Source: UBA1573 sp034005165
GTDB lineage: Bacteria > Pseudomonadota > Alphaproteobacteria > Micavibrionales > Micavibrionaceae
Reading direction: 5' to 3'
DNA length: 64,000 nucleotides
Assembly: GCA_034005165.1 (NCBI GenBank)
Contig: JAVEVE010000001.1
Coordinates: forward strand, 682,001 to 746,000
Shown in pieces: positions 50,304-59,955 of the stretch. Made by a program: the position numbers and the translations under genes. Every line of letters begins with the position of its first letter. The first letter of the stretch is position 1. Below the pieces are notes generated by a model. The model was given only the letters and a program-made list of their open reading frames with translations, did no database searches and was not told where the DNA came from.

Positions 50304-52271
50304 ATGCGTGTCACATTATCCCTTGGAGCAATTTGTGTCTATGGATTCTTGACGGTTTCTTCGGCATTCGCCCAAGGGAACGCCCCTCTGAAGCCCATTC
50401 CGAAACCTACCCCACGTGCGGCAGCAGCAACCGCCGAAGCCGAAGCCATGATCCTGATGAGCGGCAATGAGTGGGTCGATGCCCGGAATAAGGTCATGTC
50501 ACTAAACTCTCCGGACATGGTAAAACTCTACGAATGGATGCTCTACCGCGAGAATTACGACACGCTCCCCTTTCAGCGGATAGCATCCTTTATTGAAAAA
50601 AACCCGCATTGGCCCAACCAATCTGCGTTAAGGAAAAGTGCTGAACGGAACATGCCCTCATCCATGCCTGCCGATCAGATCATGGCATGGTTTTCTAAAT
50701 ATCCGCCACTCACAGGACGCGGGGCAATTCTGCTAACAACCGCATCTCAAAAAACAAAGCACACACAGATCGCCGGAGAACTCATGAAAAAATCATGGCC
50801 GGATCTCGATATGTCCGACAAAGATACAAAGTCTCTGTGGACCTATTGGCAAAATTACATTCCCAAAAATCAGCATATCGCGCGTCTAGATAAATTATTG
50901 TTTGACCATAAATATACTCTGGCCCGCTCTTACGCATCCACATTGGGCCAAGGCTACCCGCAACTGGCAGAAGCACGCATTGCACTTGCAGAAAACAAAC
51001 CGAATGTAAATGCCTTGATTGCCAAAATTCCGGCGGCATTATCCCGGGATACAGGCCTGCAATACGAACGTCTGAGCTGGAGGCGCCGCAATAATGAAAA
51101 TAACGGCGCGCGCGAAATTCTGAGCAAACAGCCCTCTCTGGCAGATGCACCGAACGCGAATGAATGGTGGAAAGAACGACATATCATGATCCGCCGTGCC
51201 ATAGAAGATCGCGATTTCAAATCCGCCTATGTTCTGGCAACCCATCACGGCCAGACAGATAAAGCCAACAAAGCCGAAGCCGAATGGTTGGCAGGATGGT
51301 TAGCTTTGCGGTTTTTGAACCAGCCACAAGTTGCACTGGGACACTTCAATACCATGTACGACTCTGTCGCAACCGCCATCAGTAGAACCCGCGGCGCGTA
51401 CTGGGCAGGTCGTGCGGAGGAGCAGATGGGCCAGAAAGATCGTGCACTAAACTGGTACAAAATAGCAGCAAGCTACCCGCACACCTATTACGGACAACTT
51501 GCAACCCGTAAAACCGGAAAAACAGCCTCCTTACCTCCCGCTCCCGTTCCCACTGAACAAGACAGAGCTAAAATCAGTACATCAGATCTGTTGCACGCCA
51601 TCCAGGTCGCAAAAATGGCAAGGCTGGACAGCATCCATTCACAATTGACTTCAGCCCTGATCGCGACACTCTCTACGCCGGGAGAATTTGAAGAAGCAGC
51701 CAGAGTCCTCTATGCTTCCGGAGACCTTGCCGCGGGATTCAGAGTCGCAAAATCCGCCAGCTGGAAAAATATTATTCTGGGCCGCCACGCCTTCCCATCA
51801 CGGGAGCAAAACATGCGTAAGACAAACGGAAATCATGCGCTCTATCATGCCATCATCCGTCAGGAAAGCCAGTTTGATACCGAAGCCAGAAGCCCGGCAG
51901 GTGCACTTGGGCTGATGCAATTGATGCCCGCCACAGCAAAAGAAACGGCCAACAAGCTCGGCATCGCCCACCAGACATCCTGGCTCACAGAAAACCCGGA
52001 ACACAACATCATTCTTGGCGCAACCTATATAGACACCTTAACAGGCAGATTTGCCAACGGGCTTCCAATGGCGATAGCAGGATATAATGCGGGACCATCC
52101 CGTGTGAGCGGATGGATTTCCGAATTCGGTGATCCGCGGATTAAAAATGCCGGAAATTATGACCAGGACGTCTGGGTAGACTGGATAGAGCTTATCCCGA
52201 TCGCAGAGACACGGAATTATGTGCAGCGCGTTATGGAGAATTATGAAATTTACGCACACATGTCACGATAA
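50304..52271 (+). CDS. Soluble lytic murein transglycosylase (Slt70-like)
   Basis: An exported enzyme that cleaves glycan strands of peptidoglycan. ATG 50304 gives a signal peptide (MRVTLSLGAICVYGFLTVSSA) and 655 residues; the longer frame from 49893 covers dapA antisense and is rejected. The N-terminal part is a long superhelical domain of TPR-like helices (about 60-470). The C-terminal SLT domain has the catalytic Glu in IIRQESQFDTEA, with GALGLMQLMPATA and the YNAGPSRV segment. This is the Slt70 layout, so a periplasmic location is expected. Confidence 0.92.
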   Translation: MRVTLSLGAICVYGFLTVSSAFAQGNAPLKPIPKPTPRAAAATAEAEAMILMSGNEWVDARNKVMSLNSPDMVKLYEWMLYRENYDTLPFQRIASFIEKNPHWPNQSALRKSAERNMPSSMPADQIMAWFSKYPPLTGRGAILLTTASQKTKHTQIAGELMKKSWPDLDMSDKDTKSLWTYWQNYIPKNQHIARLDKLLFDHKYTLARSYASTLGQGYPQLAEARIALAENKPNVNALIAKIPAALSRDTGLQYERLSWRRRNNENNGAREILSKQPSLADAPNANEWWKERHIMIRRAIEDRDFKSAYVLATHHGQTDKANKAEAEWLAGWLALRFLNQPQVALGHFNTMYDSVATAISRTRGAYWAGRAEEQMGQKDRALNWYKIAASYPHTYYGQLATRKTGKTASLPPAPVPTEQDRAKISTSDLLHAIQVAKMARLDSIHSQLTSALIATLSTPGEFEEAARVLYASGDLAAGFRVAKSASWKNIILGRHAFPSREQNMRKTNGNHALYHAIIRQESQFDTEARSPAGALGLMQLMPATAKETANKLGIAHQTSWLTENPEHNIILGATYIDTLTGRFANGLPMAIAGYNAGPSRVSGWISEFGDPRIKNAGNYDQDVWVDWIELIPIAETRNYVQRVMENYEIYAHMSR

Positions 52272-52312
52272 ATGAACGCAGATGCATGAAACTATGTTAC
52301 AATAATTGCGGG

Positions 52313-52327
52313 TTAACGATCGGTTCA
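52313..52327. promoter_or_regulatory. Near-consensus CtrA-type site upstream of the response regulator
   Basis: TTAACGATCGGTTCA matches TTAA-N7-TTAA with one mismatch. It lies 49 bases upstream of ATG 52376, a suitable promoter position. Together with the half site TTAACCACTTGTAGG at 53962 before cheA, it suggests CtrA control of this motility cluster. This is an inference only. Confidence 0.4.
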
Positions 52328-52375
52328 TAATATAGGGAATATAGTGAACATGCCAAAATGGCAAAGGAGCCCCGC

Positions 52376-53077
52376 ATGCATTTATTGATAGCCGATGACC
52401 ACACCATGTTTCGGGATGCAATGTCCCAATATTTGACCAGATCAAATCCTGACGCAAACATCGTCACAACAAAAAATCTCGAGGAAGCTTTTAAATACAT
52501 GCAAGAGGCAGAAAAACATCCTGACCTCGTCCTCCTTGATTTAAACATGCCGGGAATGAATGGCCTGCAAGGATTCAAAAATTTCAGAGACACTTTTCCG
52601 GATGTTTCCGTTGCCCTCCTCTCAGGTGTCGCGGAAATCAGCGATGTTCAGCAGGCAATGGATTTGGGAGCAATCGGATACTTCCCGAAAACCCTATCAG
52701 GCCGTGCCATGCTTAAAGCCATTGAATTGGTCCTCTCTGGTGAAAAATTCATTCCGGTTGATCACGCAACAAACGGATTGATGCCTTCCTATTTCAGCGA
52801 TGGAAATAGACATTCACCGACAGCGCCTTTGCCCATGCATACGCGCGCTCCGAAGGACCCGCCAAAAACAGACATCAATCTCACCCCTAGGGAAGAGGAA
52901 GTTCTGGAACGTCTCGGTAAGGGAATGAGCAACAAAGATATCGCCAGAGATCTAGATTTGCAGGAAGTAACCATCAAACTGCACATCCGTGGCATCTGTC
53001 GCAAACTTGAAGCCAGCAACAGGACACAAGCTGCATTAAAAGCCTATGAGTTGGGTTTAATCAAAAAAATCGACTAA
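52376..53077 (+). CDS. LuxR-type response regulator
   Basis: A 233-residue response regulator: receiver with Asp55 in LVLLDLNMPGMNG and the LSG and PKT residues, a linker rich in Pro and Thr (HSPTAPLPMHTRAPKDPPKT), and a C-terminal LuxR HTH (LTPREEEVLERLGKGMSNKDIA, then LQEVTIKLHIRGICRKL). ATG 52376 follows AAAGGAG; the longer frame is rejected. The next gene encodes a histidine kinase on the same strand, 21 bases away, so the two form a likely two-component pair ahead of the chemotaxis genes. Confidence 0.9.
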   Translation: MHLLIADDHTMFRDAMSQYLTRSNPDANIVTTKNLEEAFKYMQEAEKHPDLVLLDLNMPGMNGLQGFKNFRDTFPDVSVALLSGVAEISDVQQAMDLGAIGYFPKTLSGRAMLKAIELVLSGEKFIPVDHATNGLMPSYFSDGNRHSPTAPLPMHTRAPKDPPKTDINLTPREEEVLERLGKGMSNKDIARDLDLQEVTIKLHIRGICRKLEASNRTQAALKAYELGLIKKID

Positions 53078-53098
53078 TAGACAAGCGGAATCCGGGAC

Positions 53099-53842
53099 AT
53101 GGGAACTCTCAAGAAAAGAACCTCTCACCAGTATGAGGAGATGGGGCGTCTGACTCAAGGACTGCTCCACAACATAAATAATTCATTAGGCTCTATCATC
53201 GGGTTCTCGGAATTTTTAGCAGAGGATCTGGATAAAAACTCGCCGCACCATGTCTTTGCAGAAAACATCAAGTCGGCTAGTGAACATATCAAAGATCTGA
53301 TCCGCCAAATGTGGACCCTGAATGCAATTTCCGAAATGTCGTATAATGAAGTGACAGATCAGGTGGACATAAGCGAAATCATTGAAACACAGCTTCTCGC
53401 GATGAGCGAGCCCCTCTTTAAAAATATGAAAATAAGTGTGGAGTTTGATATTGAGGACTCAGTCACAGATACAAAGATCATAGGCTTTCACGGCTACCTG
53501 ACGCAAATGTTTTTAGAACTCGTCAGCAATGCAATTGAATCTTTTGAAGAACAGACAGATACGCACAAACCAAAGATGATTTCCGTAACCCTATCCAAAC
53601 CACAACACGCCCCTGAATACCTCTGTATGAAAATATCAGACACAGGAGACGGAATGGAACCGGAGATTCTGGAACAATGTCGCTCACCGTTCTTCTCGCA
53701 TCGGGATGCATCGGAACATCACGGCTTGGGCCTGACAATTGTAGACTCGATTCTAAAGTCCTCGGGAGGAGTTATGGACATCTCCTCCGAAGCAGGAATA
53801 GGCTCAACGATATCCATAAACTTACGACAAAACGTCTCATAA
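53099..53842 (+). CDS. Soluble histidine kinase
   Basis: A 247-residue histidine kinase without sensor or membrane segment. The phospho-accepting His24 lies in QGLLHNINNSLGSIIGFSEFL; an H-box with Asn in place of Glu/Asp is seen in some kinases. The HATPase domain has the N-box ELVSNAIESFEE, then DTGDGM, HGLGLTIV and GSTISINL. Input must come from another protein or the cytosol. It probably acts on the LuxR-type regulator encoded before it. The gene ends about 250 bases before cheA. Confidence 0.88.
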   Translation: MGTLKKRTSHQYEEMGRLTQGLLHNINNSLGSIIGFSEFLAEDLDKNSPHHVFAENIKSASEHIKDLIRQMWTLNAISEMSYNEVTDQVDISEIIETQLLAMSEPLFKNMKISVEFDIEDSVTDTKIIGFHGYLTQMFLELVSNAIESFEEQTDTHKPKMISVTLSKPQHAPEYLCMKISDTGDGMEPEILEQCRSPFFSHRDASEHHGLGLTIVDSILKSSGGVMDISSEAGIGSTISINLRQNVS

Positions 53843-54099
53843 GCATGGCCTAAAGAATATAGCTCGCCACACAACAAACTATTCTCTTGGAGAATGGCCT
53901 ACACTTTATTATATATTAAGAAGCATATTGTTGTTCGGAGATCCGAAATCCTAACGCTCTATTAACCACTTGTAGGGCATCTTATAGTCTAGGGTATTGT
54001 AGAGAGAATTCTACTCTTTTTGACACCCACATTCACTGAGTACACCATTGAAGACACGGGAAACGCATTCCCGAAATAGCCATAATGCAGGGGCCGCAC
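53843..54099. promoter_or_regulatory. Promoter region of the cheA operon
   Basis: About 250 bases without a gene between the kinase and cheA. It contains a CtrA-type half site (TTAACCACTTGTAGG at 53962-53976), a small inverted repeat (GTAGA and TCTAC around GAGAAT, near 53998) and AT-rich tracts. It is presumably the promoter and leader of the chemotaxis operon. No RNA gene or terminator is recognised. Confidence 0.45.
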
Positions 54100-56748
54100 A
54101 TGGACGATCTAATTGTAGAATTTCTAACAGAAACTAACGAAAGCCTGATGGAGCTAGATACAGACCTCATCAAGCTCGAGCAAAATCCCAATGACAAGGA
54201 CTTGATTTCCAAAATCTTTCGCTTGATGCACACCATCAAAGGGACTTGCGGATTTTTGGGCCTGCCCCGTCTGGAAACCGTTGCCCACAGAGCAGAAAAC
54301 GTACTCGGACGCTTCCGCGATGGAAACCTGGAGGTCACACCAGCTTACGTCTCCCTCATTCTGGAATCTCTGGATCGCGTTCGGTACCTGCTTGGTCATA
54401 TTGAGGAAACGGGAACCGAACCGGAAGGTGAAGATTCTGATTTGACAGAAAAGCTGGACGCTGTCTATGAAGGTCGTGATGGGGGAACAGAAACAACAAA
54501 TGTACCAGCTGCCACAGCTCCAGGACCTGTAGAGGTAGAAGTCGAATTCCCGTCTATTCAAGAAGAACATGGAGAAGAGATCGCGTCTCAGTTTGCAACT
54601 GCGAAAACAGAAATTCCGACCGCCGCAGCCCAAACACAAACAAAAGAGACCACAGAGAGTGCAATTGCTAACCAGTCTTTGCGCGTAAACATGGATGTCC
54701 TTGAGAACCTGATGACTATGGTCTCTGAATTGGTGCTGACACGCAACCAGCTCTTGCAGATTGCAAGAACGGAAAAAGAGAACAATTTTGTAACCCCTCT
54801 CCAACGCCTGAACCATGTCGTATCTGATCTGCAAGAAGGTGTCATGAAAACTCGCATGCAACCAATCGGAAACGCATGGGCAAAACTGCCGAGAATCATC
54901 CGCGATCTCAGCATCGAATTGGGTAAGAAAATTGATCTGGAAATGACAGGTCAGGACACAGAACTTGATCGTCAGGTTCTGGACATGATTAAAGACCCGT
55001 TGACCCACATGGTTAGAAACTCAGGTGACCACGGGATAGAAACCCCGGTCGAGCGGACGAAAGCCGGAAAACCTGAAACGGGAAAAATACAGCTTCGAGC
55101 TTATCATGAGGGCGGACACATCATCATCGAAATTGCCGATGACGGAAAAGGTCTCCCAACAGAAAAAATCAGACAGAAAATTATTTCCAACGGTTTGGCA
55201 AATGAAGAAGAAGCGATGAAGCTCTCTCCACAGCAAATCCACCAGTTTATTTTCCATGCAGGCTTCTCGACTGCAGACAAAGTCACTTCCGTATCAGGAC
55301 GTGGTGTCGGCATGGATGTGGTGCGGACCAATATTGAGAAAATCGGCGGATCCATCGAAATGAAGTCCGCGGAAGGCAAAGGATCAACCTTCTATATCAA
55401 GATCCCTCTAACCTTGGCGATTGTTTCATCTCTGATTGTAGAATCCGCAGGCGAACGCTTCGCTATCCCACAATTGGCAGTTCGTGAGCTGGTTCTAGTC
55501 TCACAAAAATCTGAAAACAGAATTGAAATGATTCGGAACACGCCTGTTTTCAGGTTGCGGGATAAATTGCTACCGTTGGTTTCTCTGGAGGATTTGCTCA
55601 AACTCGGCAGCAACACAGATACAGATATGACAACCCGTTTCGAGCATAAATATATTATCGTAACACAGGTCGGAAATTATTCCTTCGGCCTGATCGTCGA
55701 TCAGGTTTTCGATACCGAAGAAATCGTAGTAAAACCTGTCGCAAAAATTCTTAAAAACATAGAGCTCTTCTCGGGGAACACCATCCTAGGTGACGGTAGC
55801 GTTATTATGATCCTGGATCCGGGCGGAATTGCAAAAGTTACAGGCGAGAACAACGTCACGGACTCTGCCGGAGACACCGCAGAAGATCATCGCCGCGTTG
55901 CCGCAGACAAGAAAACATCCCTGCTTCTATTCACCGCAGGACAAGGAGCCCCGAAAGCAGTCCCACTGTCCCTGATCTCACGTCTGGAAAACATCGAAGT
56001 TTCTTCAATTGAACAAACTGACGGGCAAATGCTGGTTCAATATCGCGGTTCATTGATGCCTATTCTTCCATTCTCGCACGATATCGATTTGGAAAGCGCA
56101 TCAGCAAAACCTCTGCTGGTTTTCGCCGATCGCGGCAAAAGCGTTGGCCTGATTGTTGACGAGATCGTAGATATCCGCGAGGAAACTATCGAAATTCAGC
56201 TGGACGGAAAACGTCAGGGCGTATTCGGAAGTGCCATCATTTCCGGAAAAGCGACCGAGATTGTTGACGTGATGCACTTCCTGAACTCCGTTCACGGAGA
56301 CTGGTTTAAGGATCATGGAGATGAGCCATACCTGCAACATGACAAGAGAAGAAAAAATGGAGAGTCATCTTCCAAACGTATTCTTCTTGTTGATGATAGC
56401 CCATTCTTCCGGAATATGCTCTGCCCACTGCTTACAGCGGCAGGGTACGATGTCGTTGCCGTTGAAGGTCCTTCAAAAGCATTGGAGCTGACTGACTCGG
56501 AAGAAAATTTCGACATCATCATATCCGACATCGAAATGCCGGATATGAATGGATACGATTTTGCAACCAGAGTGCGTGCAAACGAGAAATGGCAAAACAC
56601 TCCTATGGTGGCTTTGACATCTCACGCAACCCCAGAAGACATCGACCACGGATATGAATCGGGCTTTAATGAATATATCGCCAAATTTGACCGCGATACA
56701 TTGCTGAGCACAATTTCCAAGACACTCTCGAGAGGGATCGAAGCATGA
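54100..56748 (+). CDS. cheA: Hybrid chemotaxis kinase CheA with receiver
   Basis: CheA relays receptor signals to CheY and CheB. From ATG 54100 (MDDLIVEFLTETNES) it has 882 residues. In order: HPt with His44 (RLMHTIKGTCGFLG), a long acidic linker (about 105-200), and dimerisation helices (LRVNMDVLENLMTMVSELVL). The HATPase follows (MVRNSGDHGIE, ADDGKGL, VSGRGVGMDVV), then a CheW-like P5 domain. Unusually, there is also a second CheW-like domain (about 600-735) and a C-terminal receiver (about 760-880, SDIEMPDMNG). The stop overlaps the cheW start as ATGA. It opens the cheAWYBR cluster. Confidence 0.96.
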   Translation: MDDLIVEFLTETNESLMELDTDLIKLEQNPNDKDLISKIFRLMHTIKGTCGFLGLPRLETVAHRAENVLGRFRDGNLEVTPAYVSLILESLDRVRYLLGHIEETGTEPEGEDSDLTEKLDAVYEGRDGGTETTNVPAATAPGPVEVEVEFPSIQEEHGEEIASQFATAKTEIPTAAAQTQTKETTESAIANQSLRVNMDVLENLMTMVSELVLTRNQLLQIARTEKENNFVTPLQRLNHVVSDLQEGVMKTRMQPIGNAWAKLPRIIRDLSIELGKKIDLEMTGQDTELDRQVLDMIKDPLTHMVRNSGDHGIETPVERTKAGKPETGKIQLRAYHEGGHIIIEIADDGKGLPTEKIRQKIISNGLANEEEAMKLSPQQIHQFIFHAGFSTADKVTSVSGRGVGMDVVRTNIEKIGGSIEMKSAEGKGSTFYIKIPLTLAIVSSLIVESAGERFAIPQLAVRELVLVSQKSENRIEMIRNTPVFRLRDKLLPLVSLEDLLKLGSNTDTDMTTRFEHKYIIVTQVGNYSFGLIVDQVFDTEEIVVKPVAKILKNIELFSGNTILGDGSVIMILDPGGIAKVTGENNVTDSAGDTAEDHRRVAADKKTSLLLFTAGQGAPKAVPLSLISRLENIEVSSIEQTDGQMLVQYRGSLMPILPFSHDIDLESASAKPLLVFADRGKSVGLIVDEIVDIREETIEIQLDGKRQGVFGSAIISGKATEIVDVMHFLNSVHGDWFKDHGDEPYLQHDKRRKNGESSSKRILLVDDSPFFRNMLCPLLTAAGYDVVAVEGPSKALELTDSEENFDIIISDIEMPDMNGYDFATRVRANEKWQNTPMVALTSHATPEDIDHGYESGFNEYIAKFDRDTLLSTISKTLSRGIEA

Positions 56749-57251
56749 GCGAAGGAACACACCATAACCAGTCTGAAAAAGGCAAATCTGCCCTAACAAC
56801 AGCAGAGGGCAAGACAAAAGAATTCCTGACTATTGAAATTCAAGGCCAACTCTTCGGCATTCCTATTTTACAAGTTCAGGACGTACTGGGCGAACTTAAA
56901 GTGACGCGCATCCCGCTGGCGCCGCCGCAAGTATCAGGGTCACTAAACCTGCGCGGCAGGATTGTTACGGCTATTGATGTTCGTAAGTGCTTGGGATTAC
57001 CTTCGCTGGAAGACAGCGGTGATACACATCGCATGAGCGTTGTAGTAAATCACGATGACGAACTCTACAGCCTGATTATCGATAGCGTTGGAGATGTACT
57101 GACTCTGCACAACAAAGACTTCGAGGCCAATCCCGCAACACTGGATCTGATCTGGAAGTCGGTGTCCCTGGGCGTATACCGTCTTCATGGCCGCATTCTG
57201 GTTGTTCTGGATGTCCCGAAACTTTTGTCTTCACTACAACACCCAAATTAA
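56745..57251 (+). CDS. cheW: Chemotaxis adaptor CheW
   Basis: The adaptor couples receptors to CheA. The 168-residue protein has a polar N-terminal extension (residues 1-25) and a CheW domain: EFLTIEIQGQLFGIPILQVQDVL, the RGRIVTAIDVRKCLGLP segment, and SLIIDSVGDVLTL, ending LHGRILVVLDVPKLLSSL. Its ATG overlaps the cheA stop, so translation is coupled. Cytosolic, at receptor arrays. No receptor gene lies in the window. Confidence 0.95.
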   Translation: MSEGTHHNQSEKGKSALTTAEGKTKEFLTIEIQGQLFGIPILQVQDVLGELKVTRIPLAPPQVSGSLNLRGRIVTAIDVRKCLGLPSLEDSGDTHRMSVVVNHDDELYSLIIDSVGDVLTLHNKDFEANPATLDLIWKSVSLGVYRLHGRILVVLDVPKLLSSLQHPN

Positions 57252-57335
57252 GAATATAAGTAAGATTTTATTTATCGTTCGGGAATAAGATAGAACTTGT
57301 CTCAAACGAAAAAGAAATCCGCCAGGAGAGAATCT

Positions 57336-57710
57336 ATGAGAACTTGCCTAGTTGTTGATGATAGCCGTGTCGTCAGAAAAGTTGCCCGCCGCATTCTTGA
57401 AGATCTGCAATTTAATTGTGAAGAGGCAGAAGACGGACAACAAGCCTACGAATTCTGCACCAATGCGATGCCGGAAGTAATTTTACTGGACTGGAATATG
57501 CCTGTTATGAGCGGCATAGAGTTTCTGGAAAAACTGCGCCAGATGCCTTCAGGAGATACGCCTCGCGTTGTATTCTGTACAACGGAAAACGATATGTCCC
57601 ATATCCAGCGTGCAATGATGGCTGGAGCAAACGAATACATCATGAAGCCGTTCGATACGGATATTATAAAATCAAAATTCATACAAATCGGCTTGATTGA
57701 CGAAGAATAA
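57336..57710 (+). CDS. cheY: Chemotaxis response regulator CheY
   Basis: A single-domain receiver of 124 residues that binds the flagellar switch when phosphorylated at Asp52 (ILLDWNMPVMSG). The acidic pair in CLVVDDSRVV and the Lys/Thr residues CTTEND and KPFDTDI are present. ATG 57336 follows AGGAGAG; the frame opening at 57297 begins with TTG and includes the ribosome-binding site, so it is rejected. Located between cheW and cheB. Confidence 0.94.
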   Translation: MRTCLVVDDSRVVRKVARRILEDLQFNCEEAEDGQQAYEFCTNAMPEVILLDWNMPVMSGIEFLEKLRQMPSGDTPRVVFCTTENDMSHIQRAMMAGANEYIMKPFDTDIIKSKFIQIGLIDEE

Positions 57711-57784
57711 ATCGGCGTCTTCCGCGCAATACGACCTGCTCAAAAAGATAAAATCTACAACATAATAATACGGGCCTCGCACAT

Positions 57785-58990
57785 ATGTCCAAAACCTCAA
57801 CAACACCACTGAAAGTAATGATCGTTGACGATTCAGCGGTCATTCGGGGTTTTTTGGGGAAAATGCTTGAATCAGAGCCTGCATTTGAAGTCTTAAGCAC
57901 CGCCGCCAATGGCCAGAACGCCGTGACCAATCTCCAACGCCAACGTCACGACCTGATCTTACTGGATGTCGAAATGCCAGTCATGGATGGTCTGACAGCT
58001 ATTCCCCTCCTGTTGCAAGCCCAACCGGATATCCGGATTATCATGTGCTCGACCCTGACCACAGAAAATGCTGAAACAACTATGCGAGCACTATCTCTCG
58101 GGGCAGTTGACTGCATTGCCAAGCCCAGCACCACCCAAGATATATACGCAAAAGATACCTTCAGAAACATTCTGACCCATACGCTACGCGGAATCGGAGG
58201 TGTTAGCCAAAATGCATCGCCCCCTCCACTCTCGCAAGAGGACAAGCATGCTGTAAAGGACCTGCCGCATCGCAGGCCTGTAAAGGAATCTGCCCCAACA
58301 GCTTCAACATCCACGGCAGCCTCAAGCTCTCCTGCTACCGCACAAACACATGTTGCAATTGACAGATCGAAGAAAACATTCACACTGCGTCAGCCCAATC
58401 AGGGTTACACAGGAAAGCCGGAAATACTGGCTATAGGAAGCTCAACTGGCGGACCAAATGCATTGTTTGAACTGATCCCGAATTTTAAAGGCATCCAAAT
58501 CCCGATTATTATTACGCAACATATGCCTCCAACTTTTACCCGCATTCTGGCGGAACATATCGAACAACAAACGGGCGTTAAGGCTGTAGAAGGCGCAGAA
58601 GGCATGCCTCTTTTACCTGGACGTATACATATAGCACCGGGCGGATATCATATGCTGTTAAAGAAAAACGGCCCGTCAACAGTCATCACTCTCAATGACG
58701 GCCCAATGGAAAATTTCTGCCGTCCGGCTGTAGATCCGATGTTCCGCTCAGCGATCAAAATCTACGGGGAAAAAATCATGGCTGTAATACTCACCGGAAT
58801 GGGACAAGATGGAATGCTCGGCGCACGAGATGTGATCGCCGCCGGAGGCCGTGTCATTGCACAAGATGAAGCCACAAGTATTGTTTGGGGAATGCCCGGA
58901 GCCGTTGCATTGGACGGAAGTTGCTCTGCAGTTCTGCCTTTGAAAGAAATTGGCCCTTGGCTACGTAAATCGTCCTTGCGTTTGGCTTAG
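57785..58990 (+). CDS. cheB: Chemotaxis methylesterase CheB
   Basis: CheB removes methyl groups from receptors and deamidates glutamines. The 401-residue protein has an N-terminal receiver with Asp61 (LILLDVEMPVMDGL) and a Pro/Ser/Thr-rich linker (about 150-210). The catalytic domain has the Ser in AIGSSTGGPNALFEL, the His in TQHMPP and the Asp in GMGQDGMLGAR, followed by AQDEATSIVWGMPG. Complete and of usual length. It precedes cheR by 20 bases. Confidence 0.96.
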   Translation: MSKTSTTPLKVMIVDDSAVIRGFLGKMLESEPAFEVLSTAANGQNAVTNLQRQRHDLILLDVEMPVMDGLTAIPLLLQAQPDIRIIMCSTLTTENAETTMRALSLGAVDCIAKPSTTQDIYAKDTFRNILTHTLRGIGGVSQNASPPPLSQEDKHAVKDLPHRRPVKESAPTASTSTAASSSPATAQTHVAIDRSKKTFTLRQPNQGYTGKPEILAIGSSTGGPNALFELIPNFKGIQIPIIITQHMPPTFTRILAEHIEQQTGVKAVEGAEGMPLLPGRIHIAPGGYHMLLKKNGPSTVITLNDGPMENFCRPAVDPMFRSAIKIYGEKIMAVILTGMGQDGMLGARDVIAAGGRVIAQDEATSIVWGMPGAVALDGSCSAVLPLKEIGPWLRKSSLRLA

Positions 58991-59010
58991 GGAAAAGGAT
59001 AATAGCACCC

Positions 59011-59910
59011 ATGAAAATTTCTGATTTCGAACTCTATAAATCGCTTCTGTATGAAAAATCAGGTCTGGTCATCACACCGGATAAATCCTATTTGCTCGAT
59101 TCCCGCCTGACTCCAATTGCCAAAAAATGGAACTTTGCGTCGCTGGAAGCCATGACTCTGCAATTGCGAGCCATACCTGACAACAAATTGATTAAAGACA
59201 TCGTAGAAGCCATGACGACCAATGAAACGTCATTCTTCCGCGATACAAAGCCGTTCCAGATTTTTCAAGAAGCCATCCTGCCGGTCCTTCTGGAAAAAAG
59301 AAAAGTTAAGAAAACCATCCGTATCTGGTGTGCCGCATGTTCCAGCGGACAAGAACCTTATTCTCTGGCCATGATTCTAAAGGAAAAAGAGGCTCAGATG
59401 AAAGGCTGGCGTTTTGAAATCGTGGCAACAGATATTTCAGATGAAATCCTCGATCAAGCCAAGCGTGCCTGCTATACACAATTCGAAGTCCAGCGCGGCC
59501 TTCCTATCCAATATCTGATGAAATATTTCATGCAGATCGGAGAAACATGGCAGCTAAAAGATGAAATACGGAATATGGTTCGCTATTCCAACTTTAATTT
59601 GCTGGACCCTATGTCCCGCTTGGGGTCATTCGACATCATCTTTTGCCGGAACGTACTTATCTATTTTGATGAAAAAACCAAAGGCGACATTCTGAACAGA
59701 ATGTCTTCCCAGTTGGAAAATGATGGATTTCTGCTGCTCGGTGGCGCAGAAACTGTTCTGGGGATCACGGATAAATTCCAGCCAAACCCGGAAAAACGTG
59801 GCTTATATGTCAAAACGCAGCCCAAAACCGATCCCCCGTCATCTACGGGGTCAGGCTTTTCGACAAGTGGAAAATCAAGCTTCACATCCGGACTTTTCAA
59901 ACGCACATAA
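59011..59910 (+). CDS. cheR: Chemotaxis methyltransferase CheR
   Basis: CheR transfers methyl groups from SAM to receptor glutamates. The 299-residue protein has the helical N-terminal domain (DFELYKSLLYEKSGLVITPDK) with TTNETSFFRD. The catalytic domain has RIWCAACSSGQEPYSLAM, the VATDISDEILDQAKR segment and FDIIFCRNVLIYFDEKTK. A Ser/Gly/Thr-rich tail (about 270-299) replaces the receptor-binding C-terminus seen in some homologues. Last gene of the chemotaxis run; purH follows 46 bases later. Confidence 0.95.
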   Translation: MKISDFELYKSLLYEKSGLVITPDKSYLLDSRLTPIAKKWNFASLEAMTLQLRAIPDNKLIKDIVEAMTTNETSFFRDTKPFQIFQEAILPVLLEKRKVKKTIRIWCAACSSGQEPYSLAMILKEKEAQMKGWRFEIVATDISDEILDQAKRACYTQFEVQRGLPIQYLMKYFMQIGETWQLKDEIRNMVRYSNFNLLDPMSRLGSFDIIFCRNVLIYFDEKTKGDILNRMSSQLENDGFLLLGGAETVLGITDKFQPNPEKRGLYVKTQPKTDPPSSTGSGFSTSGKSSFTSGLFKRT

Positions 59911-59919
59911 TATGCTACA

Positions 59920-59955
59920 AACGGGCTGTATTAGTTGATTAAGGAGTAGCCCGTT
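59920..59955 (+). promoter_or_regulatory. Hairpin enclosing the purH ribosome-binding site
   Basis: AACGGGCT (59920-59927) pairs with AGCCCGTT (59948-59955), which ends right before ATG 59956. The loop holds AAGGAG, the purH ribosome-binding site. Such a stem placed at the start codon could lower translation or mark a leader structure. There is no T-run, so it is not a terminator for cheR. Role is inference. Confidence 0.45.

Noticed and set aside
54154..55008. Minus-strand frame of 284 codons opposite cheA
   Set aside because: Antisense to conserved CheA domains, Cys/Phe-rich composition typical of shadow frames.
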